DNA of 64,000 bases from Chryseobacterium sp. ON_d1 (lineage in GTDB: Bacteria; Bacteroidota; Bacteroidia; Flavobacteriales; Weeksellaceae): the NCBI RefSeq assembly GCF_006829085.1, contig NZ_BJTC01000002.1, positions 396,171 to 460,170 on the forward strand, given 5' to 3'. The stretch's first letter is position 1, and each line of letters begins with the position of its first letter. The notes beneath the pieces are model-generated. The model did not search any database, was not told where the DNA came from, and saw only the letters and a program-made list of their open reading frames with translations. Shown piece by piece: positions 35,127 through 44,172 of the stretch. Both the position numbers and the translations under genes were made by a program.

Positions 35127-35139
35127 AATAGTAGAATTT
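35106..35139. promoter_or_regulatory. Inverted repeat over the cysH promoter, candidate Rrf2 operator
   Basis: AAATTCTA (35106-35113) and TAGAATTT (35132-35139) are perfect inverted repeats; inner CTAT/ATAG adds symmetry. They flank the -33 TTG of the cysH promoter and lie 15 nt from the end of the Rrf2 gene, so repression by that regulator is a natural hypothesis. Confidence 0.45.
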
Positions 35140-35153
35140 AAATAAAAAAAATT

Positions 35154-35570
35154 TTATTCTTTATTGATGAACTTGGTCAAGGTAGCTTCCATCATACTTT
35201 TTCTGGTCTTTTCACGAACGATCATCAGTTCTTTTCTGAGGTAGCATACTGCTTCATCTACACAATCATCACAGGCTTCGTAAAAGTTTAAAGAAACACA
35301 AGGGGTAAGAGCAATAGGGCCATCGAAAATACGGTAAATATCTGCTAATGAAACTTCATCGGGTGATTTCAGTAAATAGTAACCCCCTACTTTGCCCTGT
35401 TTACTGTTGACAAGTTTAACTCTTTTGAGTTCAAGAAGGATTTGTTCCAGAAATTTCTTAGGGATGTTTTCGTCCTGTGCAATAACAGAAGTTGGCAGAA
35501 AGCCCTGGTTATAATTCCTTGCTAATCTGACCATTGCTTTAAGCGCATATTTGCAACGTTTCGACATCAT
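35154..35570 (-). CDS. Rrf2-family regulator, probably controlling cysteine genes
   Basis: This 138-residue regulator has the Rrf2 winged helix (about 1-80, MSKRCKYALKAMVRLARNY) and a Cys-rich loop, PCVSLNFYEACDDCVDEAVC, with four cysteines that could hold a [2Fe-2S] cluster as in IscR. Other members (CymR, CysR-like) sense O-acetylserine or CysK. It lies directly upstream of the cysH operon on the same strand, 83 nt from cysH, with a palindromic site between them. Which signal it senses is open; the Cys loop argues for Fe-S or redox. Confidence 0.9.
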   Translation of the reverse strand: MMSKRCKYALKAMVRLARNYNQGFLPTSVIAQDENIPKKFLEQILLELKRVKLVNSKQGKVGGYYLLKSPDEVSLADIYRIFDGPIALTPCVSLNFYEACDDCVDEAVCYLRKELMIVREKTRKSMMEATLTKFINKE

Positions 35571-35647
35571 AATTCCTGCAAGTTAGGATAAATTATTGTA
35601 TAAATGAAATGTTTTTATAGTGAAGAAGCGCGAAATGGATGTGTGTG

Positions 35648-35704
35648 AACCACCCCGTCAAAAATTCTTTGAATTTTCGCCACCCCTCCACAGGAGGGGA
35701 ATTC
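35648..35704 (-). repeat. REP-like two-hairpin element, copy B
   Basis: This is the reverse-complement orientation of copy A, 55 of 57 bases identical; both differences fall in the loop of hairpin 1 and lengthen its stem to CCCCTCC/GGAGGGG. It lies between the Rrf2 and GNAT genes. Confidence 0.75.
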
Positions 35705-35734
35705 CCAGTCCTTCATTTGTAATATGAGACCAGT

Positions 35735-36229
35735 TTACTCTTTCTGTAAAATAAAATAAGCCAGCTCTCTGTCTTCTCGTGCAAGATTTTCAGTTCTGTT
35801 GAAACCACTTTTCAGAAGTACTTTTTGAGATCCGATATTATCAAGATCGGTTACTGCCACAATATCTTTTTGGTGATTAAGAGAGGAACAGTATTCAACA
35901 AGTGCTTTACATACTTCTGTTCCGAGTCCTTTTCCCCAGTAATTTTCTCCTAAGGTATACCCTATTTCTATTTGTTCGGGATTGTCCAGGAATACTCTTG
36001 CAAGACACATTCCTACAAAATCATGGTTTTCAGCATTAAATACTCCCCATCTGCTGAAGGATCCTTCTTTATAATCTGCCAATGCTTTGTCGAACATTTC
36101 TTTGTATTCCTCCTGGGTTTTGTACGGAAGGTAGCGGGTTACATTTTCATTTTCGAAAAGATGAGAGAATAAAGGGAATTCTTCCGGAGTAAATTCGCGG
36201 ATAATGATGATGTCGTTTTTATAGTACAT
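35735..36229 (-). CDS. GNAT-family N-acetyltransferase
   Basis: This 164-residue protein is a GNAT acetyltransferase of the RimJ/RimL-like group (Acetyltransf_3 type): EQIEIGYTLGENYWGKGLGTEV forms the acetyl-CoA binding strand and loop (Q/RxxGxG/A variant), followed by AVTDLDNIGSQKVLLKSGF. The substrate is unknown. It is alone, divergent from the aminopeptidase gene. Confidence 0.88.
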   Translation of the reverse strand: MYYKNDIIIIREFTPEEFPLFSHLFENENVTRYLPYKTQEEYKEMFDKALADYKEGSFSRWGVFNAENHDFVGMCLARVFLDNPEQIEIGYTLGENYWGKGLGTEVCKALVEYCSSLNHQKDIVAVTDLDNIGSQKVLLKSGFNRTENLAREDRELAYFILQKE

Positions 36230-36378
36230 TGAAATGGTATAATGAAATTAGGCGATACGATAAAATTACATAAATAAACTCAGAACCTATCATAAAAATC
36301 TAAACTTTCTTGTAACAAAGAAGTCTTTCAACGATACAAATCATACATTAAACCTCTAAATAAAAAACTATTCATAAT

Positions 36379-37773
36379 ATGTTTTCAGCAGCCACCTATC
36401 AGGACAGAAGAACCGTATTGCAAACCAATGTAGAAAGCGGAATTCTATTGTTTTTGGGAAATATAGAGAATCCGGTGAACTTTGAGCACAATCCTTATTA
36501 TTTCCGCCAGGACAGTACTTATTTATATTATTTCGGAATCCAGGAACCCCGTATTGCGGCTATTATGGATATCGATGAAAATAAAACGATTGTTTTCGGA
36601 GATGAACTGAGTATTGATGATATTGTTTGGATGGGCAGACAGGAAACGCTGAAAGAGAAAAGTCTGAAATCTGGTGTACAGGAAACACTGCCTTATGCGG
36701 AACTTTCTCAATATATTGAAAAAGCGCAGACTTCGGGTAGAAAAGTGCATTATCTTCCTCCATATCAGTCTTTCAATAAAATTTTACTGGCAGATCTTCT
36801 TGGGATTAAAATTGCTGAATTACAGCCTTCAGTGGAAATGATCAAAGCAGTTGTAAAGCAACGTTCCATTAAAGAACCTCAGGAAATCGTTCAGATAGAA
36901 CAAGCGGTAAACGTATCCAATGAAATGCATCTGCTGGCAATGCTTGCAGCGAAACCTGGAATGAAAGAATATGAAATTGCCAATGCAATTCAACATCTTG
37001 CGGGTAATAAAGAATGCCAGATGTCTTATCCTCCTATCGTAACCATAAACGGAGGTATTCTTCATAACCATTACCGTCTTAATACGATGAAAGAAGGAGA
37101 TCTGTTTCTGAATGATTCCGGAGCTGAAACTTCAATGGGATATGCCGGAGATCTTACGAGAACATTTCCTGTGAGCAAGACTTTTACTACAAAGCAAAAG
37201 GACATGTATGAAGTAGTTCTGAATGCTTTTAATAATGCCCAAAGTCTTCTGAAACCAGGAATTCGATTTAAAGATATTCACCTGAAAGCAGCTCAGCACC
37301 TTGTAGAAGGTCTTATTGATCTTGGTCTGATGAAAGGAAATCCTGAAGAAGCTGTAAAGAATCACGCTCATACCCTGTTTTTCCAGTGCGGACTTGGCCA
37401 TATGATGGGACTTGATGTACATGATATGGAAGATCTCGGTGAACAATATATCGGCTATACCGAAGCAGAACCAAAAGATACCAAAACATTCGGCCTGAAA
37501 TCACTACGTTTAGGAAAAGAACTGGAATCCGGTTTTGTAGTAACCGTTGAACCGGGTATTTATATGATTCCTGATTTGATTGACATGTGGCAGGCTGAAA
37601 ATAAAAACGCGGACTTTATTAATTATGATAAAGTAAATGAATACAGAAACTTCGGGGGGATTCGTGTAGAAGATGATTTCCTGATCACAGATAACGGTTA
37701 CAGACTCCTTGGCAACGGTTTGATTAAAACCGTTGAAGACATTGAAAATTACAGAGCTGAACATTTAGCTTAA
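36379..37773 (+). CDS. Xaa-Pro aminopeptidase (M24B)
   Basis: This 464-residue aminopeptidase P removes N-terminal residues before proline. A creatinase-like N-domain (about 1-165) precedes the pita-bread metal domain with the five ligands in NDSGAETSMGYAGDLTRTF (two Asp), GLGHMMGLDVHD (His), VTVEPGIYM (Glu) and IRVEDDF (Glu). It has no signal peptide, so it is cytoplasmic. A dipeptidyl peptidase IV gene follows after 14 nt, which points to an operon for use of proline-rich peptides. Confidence 0.95.
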   Translation: MFSAATYQDRRTVLQTNVESGILLFLGNIENPVNFEHNPYYFRQDSTYLYYFGIQEPRIAAIMDIDENKTIVFGDELSIDDIVWMGRQETLKEKSLKSGVQETLPYAELSQYIEKAQTSGRKVHYLPPYQSFNKILLADLLGIKIAELQPSVEMIKAVVKQRSIKEPQEIVQIEQAVNVSNEMHLLAMLAAKPGMKEYEIANAIQHLAGNKECQMSYPPIVTINGGILHNHYRLNTMKEGDLFLNDSGAETSMGYAGDLTRTFPVSKTFTTKQKDMYEVVLNAFNNAQSLLKPGIRFKDIHLKAAQHLVEGLIDLGLMKGNPEEAVKNHAHTLFFQCGLGHMMGLDVHDMEDLGEQYIGYTEAEPKDTKTFGLKSLRLGKELESGFVVTVEPGIYMIPDLIDMWQAENKNADFINYDKVNEYRNFGGIRVEDDFLITDNGYRLLGNGLIKTVEDIENYRAEHLA

Positions 37774-37787
37774 TTGAAATAATACCT

Positions 37788-39959
37788 ATGAAGAAAATAA
37801 AAAAACTAACGATTATTGCATTGTACTTCCTGTGTCTGTCGCCTCTTGCGGCACAAAAAACACAATGGACTCCGGATGGCAATGCATACTATTCTGTTAC
37901 TAAAAAAGGAGTTGAAGTTGTAGATGTACTGCACCCGGGAAAAGATCAGACGCTTTTAAGCAGCAGTGAACTAATCCCTGCCGGAAGTACTGAAGCATTG
38001 CAGGTACAGAGTTTTCAGGTATCTCCCGATGATAAAAGCTTGCTGCTTTTTGCCAATACCAAAAAAGTATGGAGAGATAATACCCGTGGGGATTACTGGA
38101 TTTTTGATAAAAATACCAAAAAACTTACCCAGCTTGGAAAAGGTTTACCAGATTCATCACTGATGTTTGCAAAGTATTCACCGGACGGTAAAAAAGTGGC
38201 TTATGTGTCCAAACATAATATTTATATTGAGGATCTTGCAAATAATCAGCAGACTAAGATTACTACAGATGGTACAGACGGAATGATCAACGGTACTTTT
38301 GATTGGGTATATGAAGAAGAATTCGGAACTCAGGATGGTTTCAGATGGTCTCCGGATGGCAATAAAATAGCGTATTGGAAGCTGGATGCCCGTGGTACAA
38401 AGAATTTCCTGATGATCAACAATACAGACAGCCTGTATTCCTTTACCATTCCGGTAGAATATCCAAAGGTTGGAGAAAACCCTTCCGGATGCAGTATCTG
38501 GTTTTATGATCTTGCCTCTAAATCTTCAAAAAAAGCTGATATTGCGGGTGATGAAATGCAAAACTATATTCCAAGAATGGAATGGGTGCTGGATTCCAAA
38601 TCCGTTATTCTGCAGCAATTGAACAGAAAACAGAATCAAAGTAAAATTATTGTCGCAGATGCCAATTCAGGAAGCAGTAAAGCGATTTATACAGAAACCG
38701 ATGCTGCATGGATTGATATAAAATCCCGCTGGAATGACAATGATCCAAAGGGCTGGGACTGGATTGATAATGGAAAAGAATTCTTATGGCTTTCTGAGAA
38801 AGACGGATGGAGGCATATTTATAAAATAGATATGAACGGTAAGGAAACATTGATTACGAAAGATGCTTTCGATGTGATTAAGCCGGAGTTTTTTGATGTT
38901 CAGAACAAACAGATTTACTTTTTAGCTTCTCCAAATAATGCCACTCAGAAATACCTGTATAAAGTAAGCATGAAAGGAGGAAATGCCCAAAAAGTGACCC
39001 CGGAAGCCTATAAAGGTTCCAACGAATATACCATTTCTCCTAATGGAAAAATTGCCATGTTTACCAATAACAGCATCAATGCATTTTCAGCAGATGCAGT
39101 GGTATCACTGCCGGAGCATAAAGAGCTTGTAGCTGCCAAAAGATCTGCGAAAGCTGATCCTGCAAAGTCTAAAACTGAATTTTTTCAGATTACGACACAG
39201 GATGGTATTACATTAGATGGATGGGTAGTAAAGCCTAAGAATTTTGACCCCAATAAAAAATATCCTATCGTCTTTACAGTATATGGAGAACCCGCTATGC
39301 AAACAGTAACAGACGAATTTTATACCGGCTGGAATTGGTTATATGCAGGAGATATGGCGGAAGACGGCTATTTATACGTTTCTCTTGAAAACCGTGGAAC
39401 ACCCGCTCCAAGAGGCCGTGAATGGAGAAAATCTGTCTACAGAAAAATAGGCCAGATGAATATCCGTGACCAAGCAATGGGAGCCAAAGCTTTATTTGCA
39501 AAATGGCCGTATGTGGATACTTCAAGAGTTGCCGTATGGGGCTGGAGCGGCGGAGGTTCTTCTACCCTGAACCTTTTAGGACAATATCCGGATATTTACC
39601 AGACGGGTATTGCCATTGCACCGGTTGCCAATCAGTTGTTCTATGACAATATCTATCAGGAACGTTATATGGGGCTTCCTCAGGAGAACAGAGAAGACTT
39701 TGTCAACGGTTCCCCACTCGCCTATGCTAAAAATTTAAAAGGAAACCTTTTACTGGTTCACGGAACAGGTGATGATAATGTGCATTACCAGAATACGGAG
39801 GTATACATTAATGAACTGGTAAAATACAACAAACAGTTTCAGATGATGTCTTATCCTAACCGTACGCATTCCATTGACGAAGGAGAAGGAACTTCACTGC
39901 ACCTGACTACAATGTTTACCAAATATTTAAAAGAACACTGCCCTCCGGGAGGAAGATAA
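37788..39959 (+). CDS. Dipeptidyl peptidase IV (S9B), exported
   Basis: This 723-residue serine peptidase releases Xaa-Pro dipeptides. A signal peptide (ALYFLCLSPLAAQ) targets it to the periplasm or surface. A beta-propeller (about 40-450) contains the N-terminus-binding motif DWVYEEEFG, and the C-terminal hydrolase domain has the nucleophile Ser in GWSGGGSS, Asp in HGTGDDNVH and His in NRTHSID. It probably produces dipeptides that, after uptake, complement the cytoplasmic aminopeptidase P encoded just upstream. Confidence 0.95.
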   Translation: MKKIKKLTIIALYFLCLSPLAAQKTQWTPDGNAYYSVTKKGVEVVDVLHPGKDQTLLSSSELIPAGSTEALQVQSFQVSPDDKSLLLFANTKKVWRDNTRGDYWIFDKNTKKLTQLGKGLPDSSLMFAKYSPDGKKVAYVSKHNIYIEDLANNQQTKITTDGTDGMINGTFDWVYEEEFGTQDGFRWSPDGNKIAYWKLDARGTKNFLMINNTDSLYSFTIPVEYPKVGENPSGCSIWFYDLASKSSKKADIAGDEMQNYIPRMEWVLDSKSVILQQLNRKQNQSKIIVADANSGSSKAIYTETDAAWIDIKSRWNDNDPKGWDWIDNGKEFLWLSEKDGWRHIYKIDMNGKETLITKDAFDVIKPEFFDVQNKQIYFLASPNNATQKYLYKVSMKGGNAQKVTPEAYKGSNEYTISPNGKIAMFTNNSINAFSADAVVSLPEHKELVAAKRSAKADPAKSKTEFFQITTQDGITLDGWVVKPKNFDPNKKYPIVFTVYGEPAMQTVTDEFYTGWNWLYAGDMAEDGYLYVSLENRGTPAPRGREWRKSVYRKIGQMNIRDQAMGAKALFAKWPYVDTSRVAVWGWSGGGSSTLNLLGQYPDIYQTGIAIAPVANQLFYDNIYQERYMGLPQENREDFVNGSPLAYAKNLKGNLLLVHGTGDDNVHYQNTEVYINELVKYNKQFQMMSYPNRTHSIDEGEGTSLHLTTMFTKYLKEHCPPGGR

Positions 39960-39965
39960 ATAAGG

Positions 39966-39997
39966 GTCTCACAGCGATGTGGGACTTTTTTGTTTTT
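39966..39997 (+). terminator. Terminator of the peptidase operon
   Basis: GTCTCACA and TGTGGGAC form an 8-bp stem with a GCGA loop, followed by TTTTTTGTTTTT. It lies six bases after the DPP-IV stop codon. Confidence 0.8.
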
Positions 39998-40010
39998 ATA
40001 TCCGTTTACA

Positions 40011-40037
40011 ACAAAAAATCCCCGGATTGCTCCGGGG
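40011..40037 (-). terminator. Terminator-like hairpin facing left
   Basis: CCCCGGA/TCCGGGG with a TTGC loop is a 7-bp GC-rich stem. Only on the minus strand is it followed by a U-tract (rc of ACAAAAAAT). No annotated minus-strand gene runs into it. Confidence 0.5.
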
Positions 40038-40193
40038 AAATAAAAGTGTCAAAACCTATATTTTTATAGTGGTGTGAATGATGTTGAATGGTAAACAACA
40101 ATGGACATGCCAAATTAATCACTATTTTATGAAATGTGAATTTTTGTGGTATCTTTTGTTTAAACCGAAGGTTTTTGTTTTATGGATTATCAC

Positions 40194-40201
40194 TAAATTT
40201 G
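40194..40201 (+). promoter_or_regulatory. Predicted -7 element of the mpg gene
   Basis: TAAATTTG matches TAnnTTTG exactly, 24 nt before the start codon. The nearest TTG (40175-40177) leaves a short 16-nt spacer, so the -33 assignment is doubtful. Confidence 0.4.
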
Positions 40202-40225
40202 AGTGAATAATTTCTAAAATCATTC

Positions 40226-40831
40226 ATGAAACTACCACTCTCCTATTATTCCAATCAGGATGTTCTTTTTTTGGCTAAGGACCTTTTAGGAAAAGTACTT
40301 TTTACTGAAATCGACGGGGAAACTACAGCGGGAATCATTGTAGAAACCGAAGCCTATTTCGGCGTTAAGGATAAAGCTTCTCATGCCTATGGAGGCAGGC
40401 GTACAGACCGTACCGAAACGTTATACAGCCATGGCGGAGTCTCCTATGTTTATTTATGTTACGGTATTCATCACCTTTTCAATGTGGTGACCTCTGTTGA
40501 AGATGAGCCTCATGCTGTTCTCGTAAGAGCTGTTGAGCCTTTGATCGGTAAAGAAATTATGGAACTCAGGAGAAATATGCCGGCTTCTAAACCTTCTATT
40601 TCCGCGGGACCAGGATCTGCAGCCAAAGCTTTAGGAATTGACCGTTCATTTAACAGGAAAAAATTAACAGAAAATGAAATCTGGATTGAAGATCATGGCA
40701 TTGTATATCAGCCGGATGAAATTATTTCGGGACCCCGAATAGGTGTTGCTTATGCAGAGGAAGATGCACTTTTGCCTTGGCGTTTCTTTGTAAAAGGAAA
40801 TAAGTATGTGAGCAAACCGAATAAGGTATAA
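40226..40831 (+). CDS. mpg: DNA-3-methyladenine glycosylase (AAG/MPG family)
   Basis: This 201-residue enzyme excises alkylated and deaminated purines. Family motifs are GIIVETEAYFGVKDKASHAYGG (active-site Glu in the ETEAY segment), GVSYVYLCYGIHHLFNVV and SAGPGSAAKALGI. The length is standard for bacterial members. It ends two bases before the convergent mug stop codon, so two base-excision repair genes meet tail to tail with no terminator between. Confidence 0.94.
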   Translation: MKLPLSYYSNQDVLFLAKDLLGKVLFTEIDGETTAGIIVETEAYFGVKDKASHAYGGRRTDRTETLYSHGGVSYVYLCYGIHHLFNVVTSVEDEPHAVLVRAVEPLIGKEIMELRRNMPASKPSISAGPGSAAKALGIDRSFNRKKLTENEIWIEDHGIVYQPDEIISGPRIGVAYAEEDALLPWRFFVKGNKYVSKPNKV

Positions 40832-40833
40832 GA

Positions 40834-41337
40834 TCAGGATTCATAAACGGAATGATAAAACTCTTTATAGTAAGTAATCAAACTATCAAGAGTAAACCCA
40901 CGATTCAGACCACTGGTATTGGGTAAAACCCATACTTTTGCACCACAGAAATCTTCTTCCTGCCTACCCCAGAGAATTTCTTTCTTTTTCGAAAAAGCCT
41001 TATAAGCTGCTTTACCAAGAAAAGCTACATATTTAGGCTGGTATTTTGTTATTTTCGATATAAAACTTTCAAGGGCTTCGTCAAATTCTTCTTTTGAAAG
41101 CTCATCTGCGCGATTGGTTGCTCTTGCGACAGCGGTTGTCAATCCATATCCGAAATCCATAAGAGAGCTATCGTTTACCGCTTGAATTTCATAAGGTGTA
41201 AAACCTGACTGATGAAGGACTTTCCAGAAACGGTTACTCCTTCCGGAAAAATGAAAGCCGTCATTAGATGATTTTAATCCCGGATTGATTCCACAAAAAA
41301 TAATATCGAGATGATTGGCAATAATATCTGTCAGCAT
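40834..41337 (-). CDS. mug: Mismatch-specific uracil/thymine-DNA glycosylase
   Basis: This 167-residue protein removes uracil or ethenocytosine from G mispairs. The family motif IIFCGINPGLKSS (about 12-24) and LPNTSGLNRGF (the intercalation loop region) are clear. It lies tail to tail with mpg. Confidence 0.93.
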   Translation of the reverse strand: MLTDIIANHLDIIFCGINPGLKSSNDGFHFSGRSNRFWKVLHQSGFTPYEIQAVNDSSLMDFGYGLTTAVARATNRADELSKEEFDEALESFISKITKYQPKYVAFLGKAAYKAFSKKKEILWGRQEEDFCGAKVWVLPNTSGLNRGFTLDSLITYYKEFYHSVYES

Positions 41338-41356
41338 AATTAAAAGTACAATGGTA

Positions 41357-41390
41357 TAAAAATAAAGAGCAGTATGATTCCTGCTCTTTA
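41357..41390 (-). terminator. Terminator of the tlpA/rhodanese operon
   Basis: TAAAGAGCAG and CTGCTCTTTA form a perfect 10-bp stem with an 8-nt loop, 14 nt past the TlpA-like stop codon; the minus-strand tail is U-rich (rc of 41357-41362). Confidence 0.75.
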
Positions 41391-41404
41391 CGTTTATAAA
41401 AGAT

Positions 41405-41908
41405 TTAGTTCTGTAATAAACTTTTCTTTAAAAATTCTTCCAGGTCTTTGCCGTGAAGATTCTTAGCTAAAATGGTTCCCTGCCCGTCAATGATGATATT
41501 AAAAGGGAGTTCATCCACTTCATAAAGCTTTGCTACAGGGCTTTTCCAGAATTTTAAATCACTGATCTGTATCCAGTTGATACCGAACCTGTCAATTGCT
41601 TTCTGCCAGCTTTCTTTATTCCTGTCCAAAGAAATCCCGAGAATTTCAAACTGATTGTTCTTTACCTTATCGGAATATGCATCATACAATGCTTTCAGCT
41701 CAGGCTGTTCTTCAACACACGGAGCACACCAGGTTGCCCAGAAATCGATCAGAACCATTTTCCCTTTCAATGTAGAAAGAGAAAATGCTGTTCCATCTGC
41801 TTTGGTCATCGTAATTTCAGGTGCTTTTTTTCCTATTTCTATTGCTTTCTGGGCATCAACGGAAACTGAAAGAAACAGTAAAAATAATATTGTAAAACAG
41901 GTCTTCAT
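41405..41908 (-). CDS. TlpA-like thioredoxin-fold protein, exported
   Basis: This 167-residue (from MKTCFTILF) thiol-disulfide protein has a signal peptide ending in VDAQ and a thioredoxin fold with the redox pair C61/C64 in WATWCAPC. The cis-Pro region reads DELPFNIII. Such proteins reduce or shuffle disulfides in the periplasm, for example in cytochrome maturation. An in-frame ATG three codons upstream overlaps the rhodanese stop codon; either start gives a coupled pair with the rhodanese gene. Confidence 0.92.
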   Translation of the reverse strand: MKTCFTILFLLFLSVSVDAQKAIEIGKKAPEITMTKADGTAFSLSTLKGKMVLIDFWATWCAPCVEEQPELKALYDAYSDKVKNNQFEILGISLDRNKESWQKAIDRFGINWIQISDLKFWKSPVAKLYEVDELPFNIIIDGQGTILAKNLHGKDLEEFLKKSLLQN

Positions 41909-41909
41909 A

Positions 41910-42353
41910 TTAATCATTTGCAGGATAATTTTTATCCAGCCAATCTGTTTTGATATTTTTCGGAAGGTTTAAAAGCTTTGCATTTTTGAAGCCCATTTCC
42001 ATCAGCAATGCAAAAGCAGGACGGATATTAGGACATTTTACAAATGGACAGCATCCGCAGTAGATTACAATTTCTCTGTTTTTCGGAATATCTTTAAGGT
42101 AATTTCTTAGTTTTTCCAGATTTTCAGGCTCATGGGTAGGACCAATGTCTACAGAACCTTTAATAATCGCTTCAGGACCTACTGAAATGATTACGAGATC
42201 TTTGGTTTTATGCTTTTCAATTCTGGAAGCCAGTAACGCCGGATCCATCAGCTGACTGTCTTTCCATGGATCCTGTTTTTGCTGTGCCTGGCTGAAAAAG
42301 GAGCAGACAAAGCAAGCCATAATGAATAAATACTTCATACTTCTATTTTTCAC
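41910..42353 (-). CDS. Exported rhodanese-like protein
   Basis: This 147-residue protein has a signal peptide (YLFIMACFVCSFFSQAQ) and a rhodanese-like domain with the active-site Cys in IVIYCGCCPFVKCPNIRPA, an unusual loop with four cysteines. Rhodaneses carry sulfane sulfur or act as redox proteins; the extra cysteines suggest disulfide or persulfide chemistry with the TlpA-like partner encoded immediately downstream. A second start at MKYLF (42338) is possible. Confidence 0.88.
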   Translation of the reverse strand: MKNRSMKYLFIMACFVCSFFSQAQQKQDPWKDSQLMDPALLASRIEKHKTKDLVIISVGPEAIIKGSVDIGPTHEPENLEKLRNYLKDIPKNREIVIYCGCCPFVKCPNIRPAFALLMEMGFKNAKLLNLPKNIKTDWLDKNYPAND

Positions 42354-42492
42354 AAAGATAAGATGAAAAGTTCAGAGTTGAGAGTCGATTGTTCAGTGTT
42401 AAAAGCAGTATTCTTTTAATTTTTCTTATTTTCAGTCTGATTCCGAATAATTTTATACATTTATGTTTAGTATCATTCAAATATTTTGACCC

Positions 42493-44172
42493 ATGGAAGA
42501 AATATTCCAGCCGGATGCCATTATCATAGGAGCCGGATTGGCAGGACTTACTGCTGCAATGGAAATCACTGATGCCGGAAAAAAAGTATTGCTTCTGGAT
42601 CAGGAAACTGAGCAGAATATCGGAGGACAGGCTTTCTGGTCATTCGGAGGTCTGTTTCTGATCAATTCACCCCAGCAAAGGAAAATGGGAATTAAAGATT
42701 CTTATGAACTGGCTTTGCAGGACTGGAAGGGAACCGCCGGTTTCGACCGTCCGGAAGATTACTGGCCCCGTCAATGGGCAGAAGCCTATCTGAAATTTGC
42801 TGCCGGTGAAAAGTATCAATATATTTCCAAACTGGGAATCAAGCTCATGTTTATGGTGGGCTGGGCAGAACGCGGTGACGGCTCTGCAACTGGCCATGGA
42901 AATTCAGTACCCCGTTTTCACGTAAGTTGGGGAACAGGTACAGGAGTGGTGAAACCTTTTGTGGAAAAAGCTTACAGGGCTCAGGAAAAAGGATTGCTTA
43001 AAATGAAGTTCAGACATCGGGTGACAGATTTCATCGTAGAGAATGGAAAAATAAAAGGGCTGAAAGGAGATATTCTGGAAGATGATACTAAAGAAAGAGG
43101 TGCTGCTACCAACAGAAATGTGATTTCATCATTTGAATATACTGCTCAGAATATCATCATTGCTTCAGGAGGAATTGGTGCCAATCATGAACTGGTAAGG
43201 AAAAACTGGCCTGAAAGGCTGGGAAAAGCCCCTGAAAATATGGTCTGTGGCGTCCCTGCTTATGTAGATGGTAAAATGATTGGTATTGCAGAAAGTGCAG
43301 GCGCCCATATCATTAATCCTGACAGGATGTGGCACTATACAGAAGGATTACAAAACTGGAATCCCATCTGGCCGAACCATGGAATCAGAATATTACCGGG
43401 GCCTTCATCTTTATGGTTTGATGCAAAGGGTAAGCGTCTCCCTGCTCCCTTCCTTCCGGGATTTGACACATTGGGAACATTAAAATACATTCAGGAAACA
43501 GGTTATTCATATTCATGGTTTATCCTGACCCAGAAAATCATCAAAAAAGAATTTGCCCTTTCGGGCTCAGAACAGAATCCTGATATTACCAATAAAGATT
43601 ATCCCCTTTTTCTGAAAAGAATTTTTGGTAAAAAAGCTCCGGGACCTGTAGAAGCATTTAAAGAACATGGAAAAGACTTTATTGTATCGGATAACTTGGA
43701 AGATTTGGTTAAAAAAATGAATGTATTAGCCGGAAACAATCTTTTGAAATATGATAAAATAAAATCCCAGATCGAAGCCAGGGACAGAGAACTGGATAAT
43801 AAATTCTCAAAAGATACCCAGGTCAATTATATAAGAAATACCCGGAATTATTTAGGAGACAAGCTTGGGCGTGTAGCGGCTCCCCATAAGATATTAGCTC
43901 CTGAAAACGGACCTCTGATCGCTGTACGCCTGAATATTTTAACCCGTAAAACCTTAGGCGGAATCAAAACGAATCTGAACGGACAGGTTTTAAGAGGTGA
44001 TGACAGTATTATTGAAGGATTGTTTGCTGCTGGTGAAGCTGCTGGTTTTGGTGGTGGCGGAATGCACGGCTACCGGGCACTGGAAGGAACATTTTTAGGA
44101 GGATGTATTTTCTCCGGAATGAAAGCCGGGAAATATATAGCAGGACTTAAATACAATAATGAGCAGATATGA
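42493..44172 (+). CDS. FAD-binding dehydrogenase (COG3573-like)
   Basis: This 559-residue flavoprotein starts with the Rossmann fingerprint AIIIGAGLAGLTAAMEI and the FAD ribose motif VLLLDQETEQNIGGQAFWS. The C-terminus has the second FAD motif GLFAAGEAAGFGGGGMHG. It resembles the fumarate reductase/3-ketosteroid dehydrogenase superfamily, in particular the predicted oxidoreductases of COG3573; the substrate is unknown. The SDR gene downstream overlaps it by four bases (ATGA), so the two are translated together and may act on one pathway. Confidence 0.88.
   Translation: MEEIFQPDAIIIGAGLAGLTAAMEITDAGKKVLLLDQETEQNIGGQAFWSFGGLFLINSPQQRKMGIKDSYELALQDWKGTAGFDRPEDYWPRQWAEAYLKFAAGEKYQYISKLGIKLMFMVGWAERGDGSATGHGNSVPRFHVSWGTGTGVVKPFVEKAYRAQEKGLLKMKFRHRVTDFIVENGKIKGLKGDILEDDTKERGAATNRNVISSFEYTAQNIIIASGGIGANHELVRKNWPERLGKAPENMVCGVPAYVDGKMIGIAESAGAHIINPDRMWHYTEGLQNWNPIWPNHGIRILPGPSSLWFDAKGKRLPAPFLPGFDTLGTLKYIQETGYSYSWFILTQKIIKKEFALSGSEQNPDITNKDYPLFLKRIFGKKAPGPVEAFKEHGKDFIVSDNLEDLVKKMNVLAGNNLLKYDKIKSQIEARDRELDNKFSKDTQVNYIRNTRNYLGDKLGRVAAPHKILAPENGPLIAVRLNILTRKTLGGIKTNLNGQVLRGDDSIIEGLFAAGEAAGFGGGGMHGYRALEGTFLGGCIFSGMKAGKYIAGLKYNNEQI

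Noticed and set aside
35071..35153. Possible SAM or cysteine-related riboswitch before cysH
   Set aside because: The predicted leader is under 20 nt, too short for a known riboswitch; the palindrome lies at the promoter and fits a protein operator.
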